A stretch of 37,989 bases of DNA from Sphingomonas sp. SRS2. GTDB lineage: Bacteria > Pseudomonadota > Alphaproteobacteria > Sphingomonadales > Sphingomonadaceae. The DNA is taken from contig NZ_LARW01000046.1 in the NCBI RefSeq assembly GCF_000971055.1, forward strand, positions 1-37,989, written 5' to 3'. This document shows, in pieces, positions 25,306-33,718 of the stretch. Each line of letters starts with the position of its first letter. The stretch's first letter is position 1. The translations under genes were made by a program, and so were the position numbers. The notes under the pieces are model-generated. The model saw only the letters and a list, made by a program, of their open reading frames with translations. It was not told the origin of the DNA and ran no database searches.

Positions 25306-26669
25306 CCGCACCGTCGATCGTCTGGTTCCGCCAGGATTTGCGGCTTGCCGATCAGGCCGCGGTCGCGGCGGCTACGGCGGACGGCCCCTGGGTTGGGGTC
25401 TATGTGCTGGATGACGAAGCGCCCGGCCATTGGGCGATCGGCGCGGCCCAGCGCTGGTGGCTTCATCATAGTCTCGATGCGCTCGGCGATGCGCTAGCGG
25501 GGAAGGGCGGCCGCCTTGTCCTGAGACGCGGCGATTCGCTCACCGAGATCAAACGCGTCGCCGGCGCGGTGGGCGCGTCGCGGGTGCATGCGGTGCGCCA
25601 CTACGAACCCTGGTGGCAGACAGCGGAACAGGCGATGGCCGGCGATCTGGACCTGCGCCTTTATGATGGCGGCCGGCTCGCGCCGCCAGGCGGAGTGCTG
25701 ACGGGCGCACATGGCCGCTATCGGATATTCACGCCCTATTGGCGTGCCCTGAAGGGTCAGATGCCGCCCGGACGGCCATCGGCCATGCCGGAAGCGATTG
25801 CCGCGCCGCATGCCCGGATCGACGGCGACACGCTCGACGATTGGAATTTGCGCCCGTCCCGTCCGGATTGGGCGACGGGGTTCGATATCTGGACGCCCGG
25901 CGAGCAGGGCGCACGAGATGCTCTCGGTGACTTCCTCCCGGTGATCGGCAATTACGGCCATGACCGCGATCGGCCTTCGGTGGTGGGCACCTCACGACTT
26001 TCGCCGCATCTCCATTTTGGAGAAATATCGCCCGCGACGCTGTGGTACCGCGCCTCGCGGGAGGCGCGGGCCGGCGCGGAGCCATGGCTGCGGCAACTCG
26101 GATGGCGGGACTTCGCGGCCAATGTCGTCGACATCCTGCCCGATTATGGCGACGCGAATGGCCGGGACAGCTTCGATCATTTCAAATGGCGCACCGGCGC
26201 GGCCGCCGATCGCGATTTCCGCGCCTGGACGCGCGGCCGAACCGGCTATCCGATCGTCGATGCCGGGATGCGCGAGCTCTGGACGACCGGTTTCATGCAC
26301 AATCGCGTGCGGATGATCGCCGCCTCTTTCCTGATCAAGCACCTGCTGATCGACTGGCGGCGTGGCGAACGCTGGTTCTGGGATACGCTGGTCGATGCCG
26401 ATTATGGCAGCAACGCCGTCAACTGGCAGTGGGTGGCGGGGGCGGGGATCGATTCCAACCCCTTCGGGCGGATCATGGCGCCGCTGGTCCAGTCGCCCAA
26501 ATTCGATGCGGGCGGTTATATCCGCGACTGGATACCCGAACTTGCCGCTATCGAAGGCGATGCAATTCATGATCCGCACGAGGCGGGGTTATCGCCCTCC
26601 GACTATCCGTTGCCGGTAATCGGCCATCGCGAGGCGCGGGAGCGCGCATTGGCTGCGTCGAGGCACTGA
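25302..26669 (+). CDS. phrB: Deoxyribodipyrimidine photo-lyase / cryptochrome family
   Basis: A 455-residue flavoprotein that uses blue or near-UV light to split pyrimidine dimers. It starts at a TTG overlapping the upstream stop (TTGA), and the first residues IVWFRQDLRLADQAAV form the start of the antenna-binding Rossmann domain. The FAD domain holds SPHLHFGEIS, LGWRDFA, GRTGYPIVDAGMREL, MHNRVRMIAASFL and NWQWVAGAGIDSNPFGRI, all class I CPD-photolyase blocks including the tryptophan-rich electron-transfer region. A light-independent cryptochrome role is unlikely given full motif retention. It is followed by a cyclopropane-synthase-like gene after about 100 bases, a pairing seen in other proteobacteria. 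Confidence 0.95.
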   Translation: MTAPSIVWFRQDLRLADQAAVAAATADGPWVGVYVLDDEAPGHWAIGAAQRWWLHHSLDALGDALAGKGGRLVLRRGDSLTEIKRVAGAVGASRVHAVRHYEPWWQTAEQAMAGDLDLRLYDGGRLAPPGGVLTGAHGRYRIFTPYWRALKGQMPPGRPSAMPEAIAAPHARIDGDTLDDWNLRPSRPDWATGFDIWTPGEQGARDALGDFLPVIGNYGHDRDRPSVVGTSRLSPHLHFGEISPATLWYRASREARAGAEPWLRQLGWRDFAANVVDILPDYGDANGRDSFDHFKWRTGAAADRDFRAWTRGRTGYPIVDAGMRELWTTGFMHNRVRMIAASFLIKHLLIDWRRGERWFWDTLVDADYGSNAVNWQWVAGAGIDSNPFGRIMAPLVQSPKFDAGGYIRDWIPELAAIEGDAIHDPHEAGLSPSDYPLPVIGHREARERALAASRH

Positions 26670-26771
26670 CAAAATTGTTCGCCGCGAGTGCAACAAAGCG
26701 CCTTTCGCTACCGTATTCCCCGATAATGCGGCATAGGTCAGGCCGACTTGGGAACAGGACGACACGATCAG

Positions 26772-28046
26772 ATGAACGCCCAGCCGCCTGTGCGTGGACA
26801 ACACCTTCTTCGTGCCGATCGCCGCTTCGCCACAGGGGCGAGCTGGCTCGCGCGCCTTCTCTCGCCGGGTTTCCAGCGCTTGCTCGACACGATCGACCGC
26901 GGCCTGGAGGAAGGCGCGATCGAGGCGACCTTGCCCGACGGGACCTATCGCGTGCTCGGCGGGCGCAAGCCCGGCCCGGTGGCGGTCGTAGAGCTCAAGA
27001 ACTGGCGGCCGCTGGTCAGGCTGGTCACGACCGGATCGGTGGGGTGGTATCGCAGCTGGGCCGATGGCGAATGGACCAGCCCCGATCTGGTGCCTATCTT
27101 CGACCTGTTCATGCGCAACCGCCATCCGCTCGGCGAACTGGGCCGGGCACAGGGGCCGCTGCGCGTCTTCAACCTGATCTGGCACGCCTTTCGCCGCAAT
27201 AGCCGCGCCAATGCCCGGCGCAACATCGCCTTCCACTATGATCTCGGCAACGATTTCTACGAACTGTGGCTCGACCGGACGATGAGCTATTCGTCGGCGC
27301 TGTTCGAGACGCCGATCAACGCCGCCGAACCGCTGGAAGGCGCGCAGCACCGCAAGATCACCGCGCTGCTCGACCGGCTCGATCTGAAGCCGGGATCGAA
27401 GCTGCTGGAGATCGGCTGCGGGTGGGGCGGGCTCGCCGAGGTCGCTGCGCAGGACTACGGCGCCAACGTCACCGGGATCACCCTGTCGGTCGAGCAAAAG
27501 GCCTGGGCGGATGAAAGGCTCGCCAAGGCCGGACTGTCGGATAAGGCGGGCTTCGCTATCTGCGACTACCGCGATGTCCCCGGCAAGTTCGATGCGGTCG
27601 CAAGCGTCGAAATGGTCGAGGCGGTCGGCGAGAAATATTGGCCCGCCTATATGGAGGCGATCGCCCGGGCGCTGAAGCCCGGCGGCCGGGCGGCGATCCA
27701 ATATATCGAGGTCGACGATGCGATCTTCGAAAGCTACCGCACCGACGCCGATTTCATCCAGACCTATATCTTCCCCGGCGGGATGCTCATCTCCGAAAGC
27801 CGTTTCCGTGCGGCGGCGGAAAAGGCTGGCCTGCGATGGGAGAATGTTCAGCGCTTCGGCCCGCATTATGCGGAAACATTGCGGCGCTGGCGCGCGAGCT
27901 TCGATCAGGCAGTGGCCGCCGAGCGGCTGCCGAAGGGTTTCGACGACGCCTTCATCAAGCTGTGGCGTTTTTACCTGATGTATTGTGAAGGCGGCTTCGA
28001 CGGCGGCGGCATCGACGTCGCGCAAGTGACGCTGGTCAAAGCGTAG
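26772..28046 (+). CDS. cfa: Cyclopropane-fatty-acyl-phospholipid synthase family protein
   Basis: A 424-residue SAM-dependent methyltransferase starting at the ATG at 26772. The C-terminal two thirds holds the CFA synthase signature: IAFHYDLGNDFYELWLD (about 153-169), MSYSSALF, the SAM-binding LLEIGCGWGG, SVEMVEAVGEKYW and QTYIFPGGMLIS. The N-terminal 150 residues form the family's small lipid-binding domain. It likely methylenates unsaturated phospholipid acyl chains, changing membrane fluidity, but family members include other fatty-acid methyltransferases, so the precise product is uncertain. It ends just before an inverted repeat. Confidence 0.85.
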   Translation: MNAQPPVRGQHLLRADRRFATGASWLARLLSPGFQRLLDTIDRGLEEGAIEATLPDGTYRVLGGRKPGPVAVVELKNWRPLVRLVTTGSVGWYRSWADGEWTSPDLVPIFDLFMRNRHPLGELGRAQGPLRVFNLIWHAFRRNSRANARRNIAFHYDLGNDFYELWLDRTMSYSSALFETPINAAEPLEGAQHRKITALLDRLDLKPGSKLLEIGCGWGGLAEVAAQDYGANVTGITLSVEQKAWADERLAKAGLSDKAGFAICDYRDVPGKFDAVASVEMVEAVGEKYWPAYMEAIARALKPGGRAAIQYIEVDDAIFESYRTDADFIQTYIFPGGMLISESRFRAAAEKAGLRWENVQRFGPHYAETLRRWRASFDQAVAAERLPKGFDDAFIKLWRFYLMYCEGGFDGGGIDVAQVTLVKA

Positions 28047-28062
28047 GGTCGAGCGTCAATCC

Positions 28063-28130
28063 GAACTTGTTTTGGGATCCACCCAGGATCTCGGGCATTT
28101 TCGCTTGCGGGTGGATGCTGAAACAAGCTC
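28063..28130. repeat. Long inverted repeat between cfa and the convergent SDR gene
   Basis: Two 22-base arms (28063-28084, starting GAACTTGTTTT, and 28109-28130, starting GGGTGGATGCTG and ending ACAAGCTC) are complementary at 18 of 22 positions with a 24-base loop. The pattern (GAACTTGTTTCAGGATCCA paired with TGGATGCTGAAACAAGTTC) is one I recall as a dispersed palindrome in sphingomonads. It sits between convergent genes where it may also help end transcripts. Confidence 0.65.
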
Positions 28131-28154
28131 AGCATCACCCCTGCGAGACCGGGC

Positions 28155-28865
28155 TCAGCTCTCGACCCTGATCCGGGTGCCGCCCTGATATCCGTCAGCG
28201 ATGAGCTTCACGATGGCTGCGGCCACGACCTCAGGGCCCTTCAACGTCGCGGCATCCTCGCCGGGGAAGGCCTGCGCACGCATCTTGGTAGCGGTGGCAG
28301 CCGGATCGACGATCGCAACCTTGATATTGCTGACATTGGCCACCTCGGCCCCATAAGCGAGGAGGAGGTTGTCCAGCGCCGCCTTGGATGCGCCATAGGC
28401 GCCCCAATAAGGCCGCGAGGTGGCGCCGACCGAACTGGTCACGCCAATTACCCGCGCATCGGCCGACGTTCGCAGCAAAGGATTGAAAGCGGCGATAAGC
28501 TGTTGTTGTGCCATGACATTCAGGGTCAGTAGCTTGGCAAATTCTTTTGCGTCGATCGCGGTCACGGGCGCCAATGTGCCGAGCGTCGCGGCATTGAGCA
28601 CCATGATGTCGAGCGCATCCCATCGGCCGCCGATCGCCTCGGCAAGTCGCGCGATGCTGTCATTTTCGGCGAGATCGAGCGGGGCGATGGTTGCGCTGCC
28701 GCCCGCTGCATGGATCCGCTCCTCGACCTCTTCGAGCCCACCTACCGTGCGTGCGGTCAGGATGACATGCGCGCCGGCCTTGCCCAGCGCCTCGGCAGTG
28801 GCTGCGCCGATGCCGCGCGATGCGCCGGTAACGAGCGCCAGCTTTCCGGAAAATGGGGTAGCCAT
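28155..28865 (-). CDS. Short-chain dehydrogenase/reductase
   Basis: A 236-residue classical SDR. The NAD(P) site TGASRGIG is at 14-21, NAA at about 90-92, the catalytic Ser in TSSVG at about 144-146 and YxxxK as YGASK at about 156-160. An Arg after the Gly-rich loop (TGASRG) and ARTVGG after the second strand suggest NADP(H) preference. The substrate is unknown. It starts 21 bases after the purF stop on the same strand and probably shares its transcript; this neighbourhood suggests no obvious purine link, so it may simply be cotranscribed. Confidence 0.9.
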   Translation of the reverse strand: MATPFSGKLALVTGASRGIGAATAEALGKAGAHVILTARTVGGLEEVEERIHAAGGSATIAPLDLAENDSIARLAEAIGGRWDALDIMVLNAATLGTLAPVTAIDAKEFAKLLTLNVMAQQQLIAAFNPLLRTSADARVIGVTSSVGATSRPYWGAYGASKAALDNLLLAYGAEVANVSNIKVAIVDPAATATKMRAQAFPGEDAATLKGPEVVAAAIVKLIADGYQGGTRIRVES

Positions 28866-28886
28866 GGACTTGCTCTTTTGCTGGCG

Positions 28887-30347
28887 TCAGGCGACGACGC
28901 GCTCGCCATGTAGGGCAAGCTGGTCGGTCGGGATCAGGTCTTCCTGATCGGTGAGGTGGGTCGGATAGTCGCCGGTGAAGCAGGCATCGCAATAGCTTGG
29001 CGCGCGATCGTCGCGGACATCCTCGCCCAGCGCCTTGTAGAGCCCGTTGATCGACACGAACGCCAGGCTGTCGGCGCCGATATAGGACGCCATCTCGGCG
29101 ACGTTCATCTGGGCGGCGAGGAGCTTGGCGCGCTCGGGCGTGTCGACGCCATAGAAGCAGCTGTGCCGGGTCGGCGGACTGGCAATCCGGAGGTGAACTT
29201 CGCGTGCGCCGGCATCACGGAGCATCTGCAAAATCTTCACGCTCGTGGTGCCGCGCACGATCGAATCGTCGATCAGCACGATCTTCTTGCCGTCGATCAG
29301 CGCGCGGTTGGCGTTGTGCTTCAGCTTGACGCCAAGGTGGCGGACCTGATCGCCGGGCTGGATGAAGGTGCGGCCGACATAATGCGAGCGGATGATCCCG
29401 AGCTCGAACGGTATGCCCGACTCCTGCGCATAGCCGATCGCGGCGGGGGTGCCCGAATCGGGGACCGGGATGACGAGGTCGGCTTCGACCCCGCTTTCGA
29501 TCGCCAGCTGCGCGCCGATCGCCTTGCGGACATTGTAGACCGACGACCCGTCGACGATCGAATCGGGCCGCGAGAAATAGACATGCTCGAAGATGCACGG
29601 CCGGGCGCGCAGATCGGCGAAGGGGCGAATCGACCGCAGGCCACTTTCGGACACGATCACGATCTCGCCCGGATCGACCTGACGGATGAAGGTTGCGCCG
29701 ACCACGTCGAGCGCGACCGTCTCCGATGCGAAGATATAGGCGTCGCCGATACGGCCCAGGACGAGCGGGCGGATGCCCAATGGATCGCGACAGGCGATCA
29801 TGCCCTCGGGCGTCATGCAGATCAGCGAATAGGCGCCCTCGACCTGCTTGAGCGCATCGATGAAGCGATCGAGCAGGGTCCGGTATTTCGACATGGCGAC
29901 GAGATGGATGATCGTCTCGGTATCGCTGGTCGACTGGAAGATGGATCCCGAACGCACCAGCTCGCGCTTGAGCTTCATCGCGTTGGAGATGTTGCCGTTA
30001 TGCGCGATCGCGAAGCCGCCCGACGACAGCTCGGCGAACAGGGGCTGGACGTTGCGCAGCGCGGTCTCGCCGGTCGTCGAATAGCGGACGTGGCCGCAGG
30101 CCACGTTGCCGGGCAGTCCACGGATTACTTCGTCCTTGTCGAAGTTGCCCGCGACATGGCCCATCGCGCGATGGGTGTGGAAGGCGTGGCCGTCCCAGCT
30201 GGTAATGCCGGCGGCTTCCTGCCCGCGATGCTGCAATGCGTGGAGGCCAAGCGCCACCATCGCAGCGGCGGTCTCGGCGCCCCAAATCCCGAATATGCCG
30301 CACTCTTCGCGCAGCTTGTCGTCGTCGAACGGATGCGTGGTGAGCAT
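28887..30347 (-). CDS. purF: Amidophosphoribosyltransferase (glutamine PRPP amidotransferase), Fe-S type
   Basis: A 486-residue enzyme that makes phosphoribosylamine from PRPP and glutamine, the committed step of purine synthesis. I chose the ATG at 30347, with GGGA six bases upstream. The nucleophile Cys16 (EECGIFGIWG) follows a 15-residue propeptide to be removed, as in the Bacillus enzyme. The NTN-hydrolase domain (HRGQEAAGI, HNGNISN) is followed by the PRPP site VLIDDSIVRGTTS. Four cysteines in CIFEHVYF, SCFYGVD and YCDACF match the [4Fe-4S] ligands of the Bacillus-type enzyme, which are absent in E. coli PurF, so an oxygen-sensitive cluster is expected. It is divergent from hisI, another PRPP-linked pathway gene. 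Confidence 0.97.
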   Translation of the reverse strand: MLTTHPFDDDKLREECGIFGIWGAETAAAMVALGLHALQHRGQEAAGITSWDGHAFHTHRAMGHVAGNFDKDEVIRGLPGNVACGHVRYSTTGETALRNVQPLFAELSSGGFAIAHNGNISNAMKLKRELVRSGSIFQSTSDTETIIHLVAMSKYRTLLDRFIDALKQVEGAYSLICMTPEGMIACRDPLGIRPLVLGRIGDAYIFASETVALDVVGATFIRQVDPGEIVIVSESGLRSIRPFADLRARPCIFEHVYFSRPDSIVDGSSVYNVRKAIGAQLAIESGVEADLVIPVPDSGTPAAIGYAQESGIPFELGIIRSHYVGRTFIQPGDQVRHLGVKLKHNANRALIDGKKIVLIDDSIVRGTTSVKILQMLRDAGAREVHLRIASPPTRHSCFYGVDTPERAKLLAAQMNVAEMASYIGADSLAFVSINGLYKALGEDVRDDRAPSYCDACFTGDYPTHLTDQEDLIPTDQLALHGERVVA

Positions 30348-30491
30348 CGCGAATCCCATCGCGGTGGCTGATGACGCCGCATATAGGGGGCCCGCTCCGG
30401 TTTGTCGCCCCACTGTCACACGAATTTTGCATTGCAGCAGTTTTTATCCACATACTTGCCTGAAAGCCGGCTTTCGCGCATCGCTGGAAAC

Positions 30492-30869
30492 ATGAGCCAG
30501 AACCTCTCTGATGACCGCGAACAGGGCAATATGCTCGATCCGCGCTATGATGCCGCCGGGTTGATCACCGCAGTCGTCACCGAACACCGTTCGGGCGATG
30601 TCCTGATGGTCGCCCATATGAATGCGGAGGCGCTGGCGGCGACGCTGGCGAGCGGCGAGGCGACCTTCTTCTCGCGGTCGCGCGGGCGCCTGTGGAAGAA
30701 GGGTGAGACGAGCGGGCATGTGATGCGCGTGGTCGAAGCCCGGATCGATTGCGATCAGGATGCCGTCTGGCTGCGCTGCGAGCCAGCCGGGCCAGCGTGC
30801 CATACCGGCGAACCGAGTTGCTTCTATCGTCGCATCGACGCCGCCACAGCCGGGCTGAAGCGAGACTGA
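30492..30869 (+). CDS. hisI: Phosphoribosyl-AMP cyclohydrolase
   Basis: A 125-residue stand-alone enzyme opening the adenine ring of phosphoribosyl-AMP in histidine synthesis; it lacks the HisE domain. ATG at 30492 with GGAAA just upstream. Signature residues are [18 protein letters not shown], the metal-binding DCDQDA, and Zn ligand cysteines in [10 protein letters not shown]. It lies alone, divergent from purF, and not in a his operon. The 144-base gap contains a perfect 14-base palindrome (30462-30475) of unknown significance. Confidence 0.95.
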   Translation: MSQNLSDDREQGNMLDPRYDAAGLITAVVTEHRSGDVLMVAHMNAEALAATLASGEATFFSRSRGRLWKKGETSGHVMRVVEARIDCDQDAVWLRCEPAGPACHTGEPSCFYRRIDAATAGLKRD

Positions 30870-31005
30870 CGCCGTCCCGAACGAAGACAGCCGGCATTAG
30901 ACTATCGATCCTATTGTCAATCGATTGCAGCTAGTCTCCAATCGCGATGGGTTCGGGGGCGACTCAGTGCCGTCCCGCGAGCCATGTGGCGTGTTGGTGG
31001 CGAGC

Positions 31006-31407
31006 ATGAATTGTATAACTGCCTATCCCTTGCAGCCTTCGCAGGCGCAGACTTTCAGCATCTCTCAACTGGCCCACGAGTTCGGGGTCAGCCCACGGAC
31101 GCTGCGTTTCTATGAGGAGGAGGGGCTGATCGCCCCGACGCGCGACGGATCGACGCGCATTTATTCGCGGCGCGATCGCGCGCGGGTCGTGTGGATATTG
31201 CGCGGCAAGAGCGTCGGGTTCAGCCTCGACGAGATCGGGGAGATGCTCGATCTCTACGATCTGAATGACGACAGGACGACTCAGCGGGCAGTGGCGGCAC
31301 AGCGCTGCCGGACTCGCGCCCAGGCGCTCCAGCAGCAGCTTGCCGATCTGCAGGCGATGATCGGTCAGTTGTCCGCGTTCGCCGACACGCTCGAATCCGG
31401 CGGCTGA
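31006..31407 (+). CDS. MerR-family transcriptional regulator (LiuR-like)
   Basis: A 133-residue regulator. The winged helix-turn-helix is clear at about 15-75: FSISQLAHEFGVSPRTLRFYEEEGLIAP and the wing IYSRRDRARVVWILRGKSVGFSLDEIGEML. A C-terminal coiled coil (about 95-130, AQRCRTRAQALQQQLADLQ) would form the dimer. The closest subgroup in memory is LiuR-like regulators of branched-chain amino acid and acyl-CoA degradation, but no such target lies nearby. The start is uncertain, as the frame is open from 30925 and the site before 31006 is weak. A perfect 20-base palindrome lies seven bases after its stop. Confidence 0.85.
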   Translation: MNCITAYPLQPSQAQTFSISQLAHEFGVSPRTLRFYEEEGLIAPTRDGSTRIYSRRDRARVVWILRGKSVGFSLDEIGEMLDLYDLNDDRTTQRAVAAQRCRTRAQALQQQLADLQAMIGQLSAFADTLESGG

Positions 31408-31413
31408 CTTGAT

Positions 31414-31433
31414 TGGTTACGGCTAGGTAACCA
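31414..31433. promoter_or_regulatory. Perfect 20-base palindromic element between merR-like gene and rcdA
   Basis: TGGTTAC-GGCTAG-GTAACCA has perfect seven-base arms. It lies 60 bases before the rcdA start and directly after the MerR-like gene. A TTGATT lies at its left edge, and a -35 there would put the palindrome in a 19-base spacer, the MerR-type arrangement, but the -10 that follows is poor. There is no T-run, so it is not a standard terminator. Confidence 0.35.
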
Positions 31434-31492
31434 TAGCGGGATTAACCCATTTTTCGATTTCTGCTCGGCGTCGGCTATGTCATCTAGAGGAT

Positions 31493-31954
31493 ATGGATGA
31501 TGGCCCAAGAGAGATTCGGCTGCGCGGAAGGCTGGTCAATGGCCTGTATACCGAGGCGATGTTGCTCGCCGACGAGGCGCGCGCCTATTTCGACCATCAG
31601 GGCCGCGAAGATCGCGAAGCACTCGATCCGGTCGCCCGCGTCACGCTGAGCTGCGAATCGCTCAAGATCACTACCCGGCTAATGCATGTGCTTGCCTGGC
31701 TGTTGACCGAGCGCGCGATCGAACTGGGCCAGATGGAAGGCGGTGAGGCCGCCGCATCTGCGCGGCGTCTCGGCGAGGCGGCGCCAACGGATGCCGCCTC
31801 GATCGAGGGACTGCCGGCGCCCGCTATCGCGCTGATCGACGCTAGCCAGGATATTTATGCCCGCGTGCGCCGGCTCGAGATCGAGGTTCCGGAAAGCGGG
31901 TCGGGCGTGAGCCCCGCGCTCAGCCTGCTTGATAGGCTGGAACGGGCCTTCTGA
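31493..31954 (+). CDS. rcdA: RcdA-family regulator of CtrA degradation (DUF1465)
   Basis: A 153-residue, mostly helical protein. The block LSCESLKITTRLMHVLAWLLTERAIELGQM (about 53-80) matches what I recall of Caulobacter RcdA, which carries AESMRLTTRLMQLASWLL at the same place, and the preceding NGLYTEAMLLADEARAYFD and C-terminal IYARVRRLE are also family-like. RcdA is the adaptor that, with CpdR and PopA, delivers CtrA and other substrates to ClpXP at the cell pole in G1-S. The ClpP and ClpX partners are encoded at 12636 and 15085. The ribosome-binding site GAGG is unusually close to the ATG (two bases), so the start may be slightly off. It is preceded by the palindrome at 31414. Confidence 0.85.
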   Translation: MDDGPREIRLRGRLVNGLYTEAMLLADEARAYFDHQGREDREALDPVARVTLSCESLKITTRLMHVLAWLLTERAIELGQMEGGEAAASARRLGEAAPTDAASIEGLPAPAIALIDASQDIYARVRRLEIEVPESGSGVSPALSLLDRLERAF

Positions 31955-32009
31955 ATGACTGATATCGCAGCGCCGACCGGCTTTGGCCGGTGTCAGGGAG
32001 GCATGCGCC

Positions 32010-33032
32010 ATGTCCGGTAGCAAGAACGGCGCGGTCAGCAGCATCTCCGATATCGCCCGCCTTGCGGGCGTCTCGGCGTCGACCGTGTCGCGCGCGCTGG
32101 CGGGCAGTAAGATGATCAGCGCCGAGACGCGCATACGCATCAACGATCTCGCGCGCGAACATGGTTTCCAGCTCAACCAGATGGCGCGCAACCTGCGGCT
32201 GCGGCGGACCAACGCGATCGGGATCATCTTCCCGCTCGGCCATGAGTTTGGCCAGCTGGTGTCCGATCCCTTCTTCATAACCATGCTGGGGCAGATCGCC
32301 GACCGGGTGACCGCGCGCGGCTATGACCTGATGCTGACCCGAGTCGTCCCGACCGACGACGACTGGCTCGACGCCCTGGTCAATTCCGGCCGGGTCGATG
32401 GGGTGATCGTCATCGGCCAGTCGAACCAGCAGGCCGCGCTCAAGCGGGTGGCGGCGCGGTATCAGCCGATCGTGGTTTGGGGCGAACATGCCGAAGCGCA
32501 GGGCTATTGCTCGGTCGGCACCGACAATGTCGCCGGCGGTGCGATCGCAACCCGGCATCTGCTCGGCGGCGGGCGGCGGGGCATCCTGTTCGTGGGGCAT
32601 GCCGACGTTCCCGAGATCAGCGCCCGCTACGAGGGATTCAAGGCCGCGCATCGTGAAGCCGGGGTCCGTCCTGCCGGGGTGATACCAGCACCGCTGACGC
32701 CAGAGGGCGCCTATGCGTTGATCGCCGACCATCTCGCCGCAAATCCCGCGCCGGACGGTATCATCGCGGCGTCCGACGTCATCGCCATCGCGGCGATCCG
32801 GGCGATCGAGGACCGCGGGCTAAGTGTGCCGGGGGATGTCGCCGTGGTAGGCTATGACGACATCGCGCTCGCCGCACAAACCGCGCCGGCGCTGACCACG
32901 GTGCGGCAGCACCTGAGGCAAGGCGCCGCGCATCTGGTCGAGAGCCTTTTCCGTCGGCTTGGCGGCGATCTCTGCCCGCCGGTGATCATGCAGCCTGAAC
33001 TGGTCGTCCGCGCGTCGGCTCCCGACGTCTGA
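32010..33032 (+). CDS. LacI-family transcriptional regulator
   Basis: A 340-residue repressor starting at the ATG at 32010, preceded by AGGGAGG eight bases upstream. The N-terminal helix-turn-helix SISDIARLAGVSASTVSRALAGSKMIS (about 11-37) includes the VSxSTVSRAL recognition helix. The rest (about 65-335) is a periplasmic-binding-protein-like sensor with VDGVIVIGQ, DNVAGG and VVGYDDIA, typical of sugar-responsive members. No sugar transport or catabolic gene is nearby, so the effector and targets cannot be named. It is convergent with dedA. Confidence 0.93.
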   Translation: MSGSKNGAVSSISDIARLAGVSASTVSRALAGSKMISAETRIRINDLAREHGFQLNQMARNLRLRRTNAIGIIFPLGHEFGQLVSDPFFITMLGQIADRVTARGYDLMLTRVVPTDDDWLDALVNSGRVDGVIVIGQSNQQAALKRVAARYQPIVVWGEHAEAQGYCSVGTDNVAGGAIATRHLLGGGRRGILFVGHADVPEISARYEGFKAAHREAGVRPAGVIPAPLTPEGAYALIADHLAANPAPDGIIAASDVIAIAAIRAIEDRGLSVPGDVAVVGYDDIALAAQTAPALTTVRQHLRQGAAHLVESLFRRLGGDLCPPVIMQPELVVRASAPDV

Positions 33033-33034
33033 CG

Positions 33035-33050
33035 GGCCGGACGGCCGGCC
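33035..33050. other. GC-rich hairpin between convergent LacI and dedA genes
   Basis: GGCCGG (33035-33040) and CCGGCC (33045-33050) are perfect arms around an ACGG loop just after the LacI stop. There is no T-run, so it may only weakly aid termination in this 58-base convergent gap. Confidence 0.3.
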
Positions 33051-33090
33051 ATCCGACCACCGGACACGGACGGGGCGAGGCCTTATCCTA

Positions 33091-33690
33091 CTACCGGCTC
33101 GGCTTCCACGTCATCACGCGCCACAGATACCAACTACCCATTGCGATCAGCAGCAAAGTCGACGCGAGTCCGAGCCACGCTTCCATTTCGGCGAAGCGGG
33201 TGCCGAGAATCCAGCCACCGATCGCAAGCATCGCCGACCAGCCGATCGTGCCGACCGAGGACCAGATAAGGAAGGGCAGGAACCGCATCCGCATCAGCCC
33301 GGCGGGGATCGAGATCAGCGAGCGAACCGTCGGCAGCATCCGGCCGAGGCATACGAACAGATAGCCGTGGCGCATGAACCAGCGTTCACCGCGATTGACC
33401 TCGGCCCAGTCCATCGTCAGCCAGCGGCCATAGCGGTCGACCAGCGGCTTGAGCCGTGCGAGGCCCAGCCAGCGCGCGGCGATATACCAGACGATATTGC
33501 CGAGCATCGCGCCGGCACTACCGAGCAGGATCGCGGGGAACAGGTGCATCGTGCCCTTGGCGGCCTGGAGCCCGGCCATCGACATGATCACTTCGGACGG
33601 AATCGGCGGAAAGACGGTCTCCGCAAACATCAGCAGGAAGACCCCGAGATAACCGCCTTGAGCGATCATCTCCTGCACCCAATCGGTCAT
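33091..33690 (-). CDS. DedA-family membrane protein
   Basis: A 199-residue integral membrane protein of the DedA/SNARE-associated (VTT) family. Hallmarks are AETVFPPIPSEVIMSMAG (about 23-40, the re-entrant acidic motif) and GRMLPTVRSLISIPAGLMRM (about 115-134, the basic motif), with flanking transmembrane helices. The family moves or flips lipid carriers such as undecaprenyl phosphate or phosphatidylethanolamine and supports proton-motive-force and envelope homeostasis; the substrate here is not known. It follows gshB by 28 bases on the minus strand and probably belongs to the rsmI-yraN-gshB transcript. Confidence 0.92.
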   Translation of the reverse strand: MTDWVQEMIAQGGYLGVFLLMFAETVFPPIPSEVIMSMAGLQAAKGTMHLFPAILLGSAGAMLGNIVWYIAARWLGLARLKPLVDRYGRWLTMDWAEVNRGERWFMRHGYLFVCLGRMLPTVRSLISIPAGLMRMRFLPFLIWSSVGTIGWSAMLAIGGWILGTRFAEMEAWLGLASTLLLIAMGSWYLWRVMTWKPSR

Positions 33691-33718
33691 TCAAAACGCT
33701 CCGCTTACCCCCGCTGTC

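Noticed and set aside
28956-30371. 471-codon open frame on the plus strand over purF
   Set aside because: Antisense to a complete PurF; composition is a mirror of the real gene.
30462-30475. Perfect 14-base palindrome GAAAGCCGGCTTTC between purF and hisI
   Set aside because: A palindrome of this size is expected about twice by chance in 38 kb; no PurR- or other known operator match was seen.
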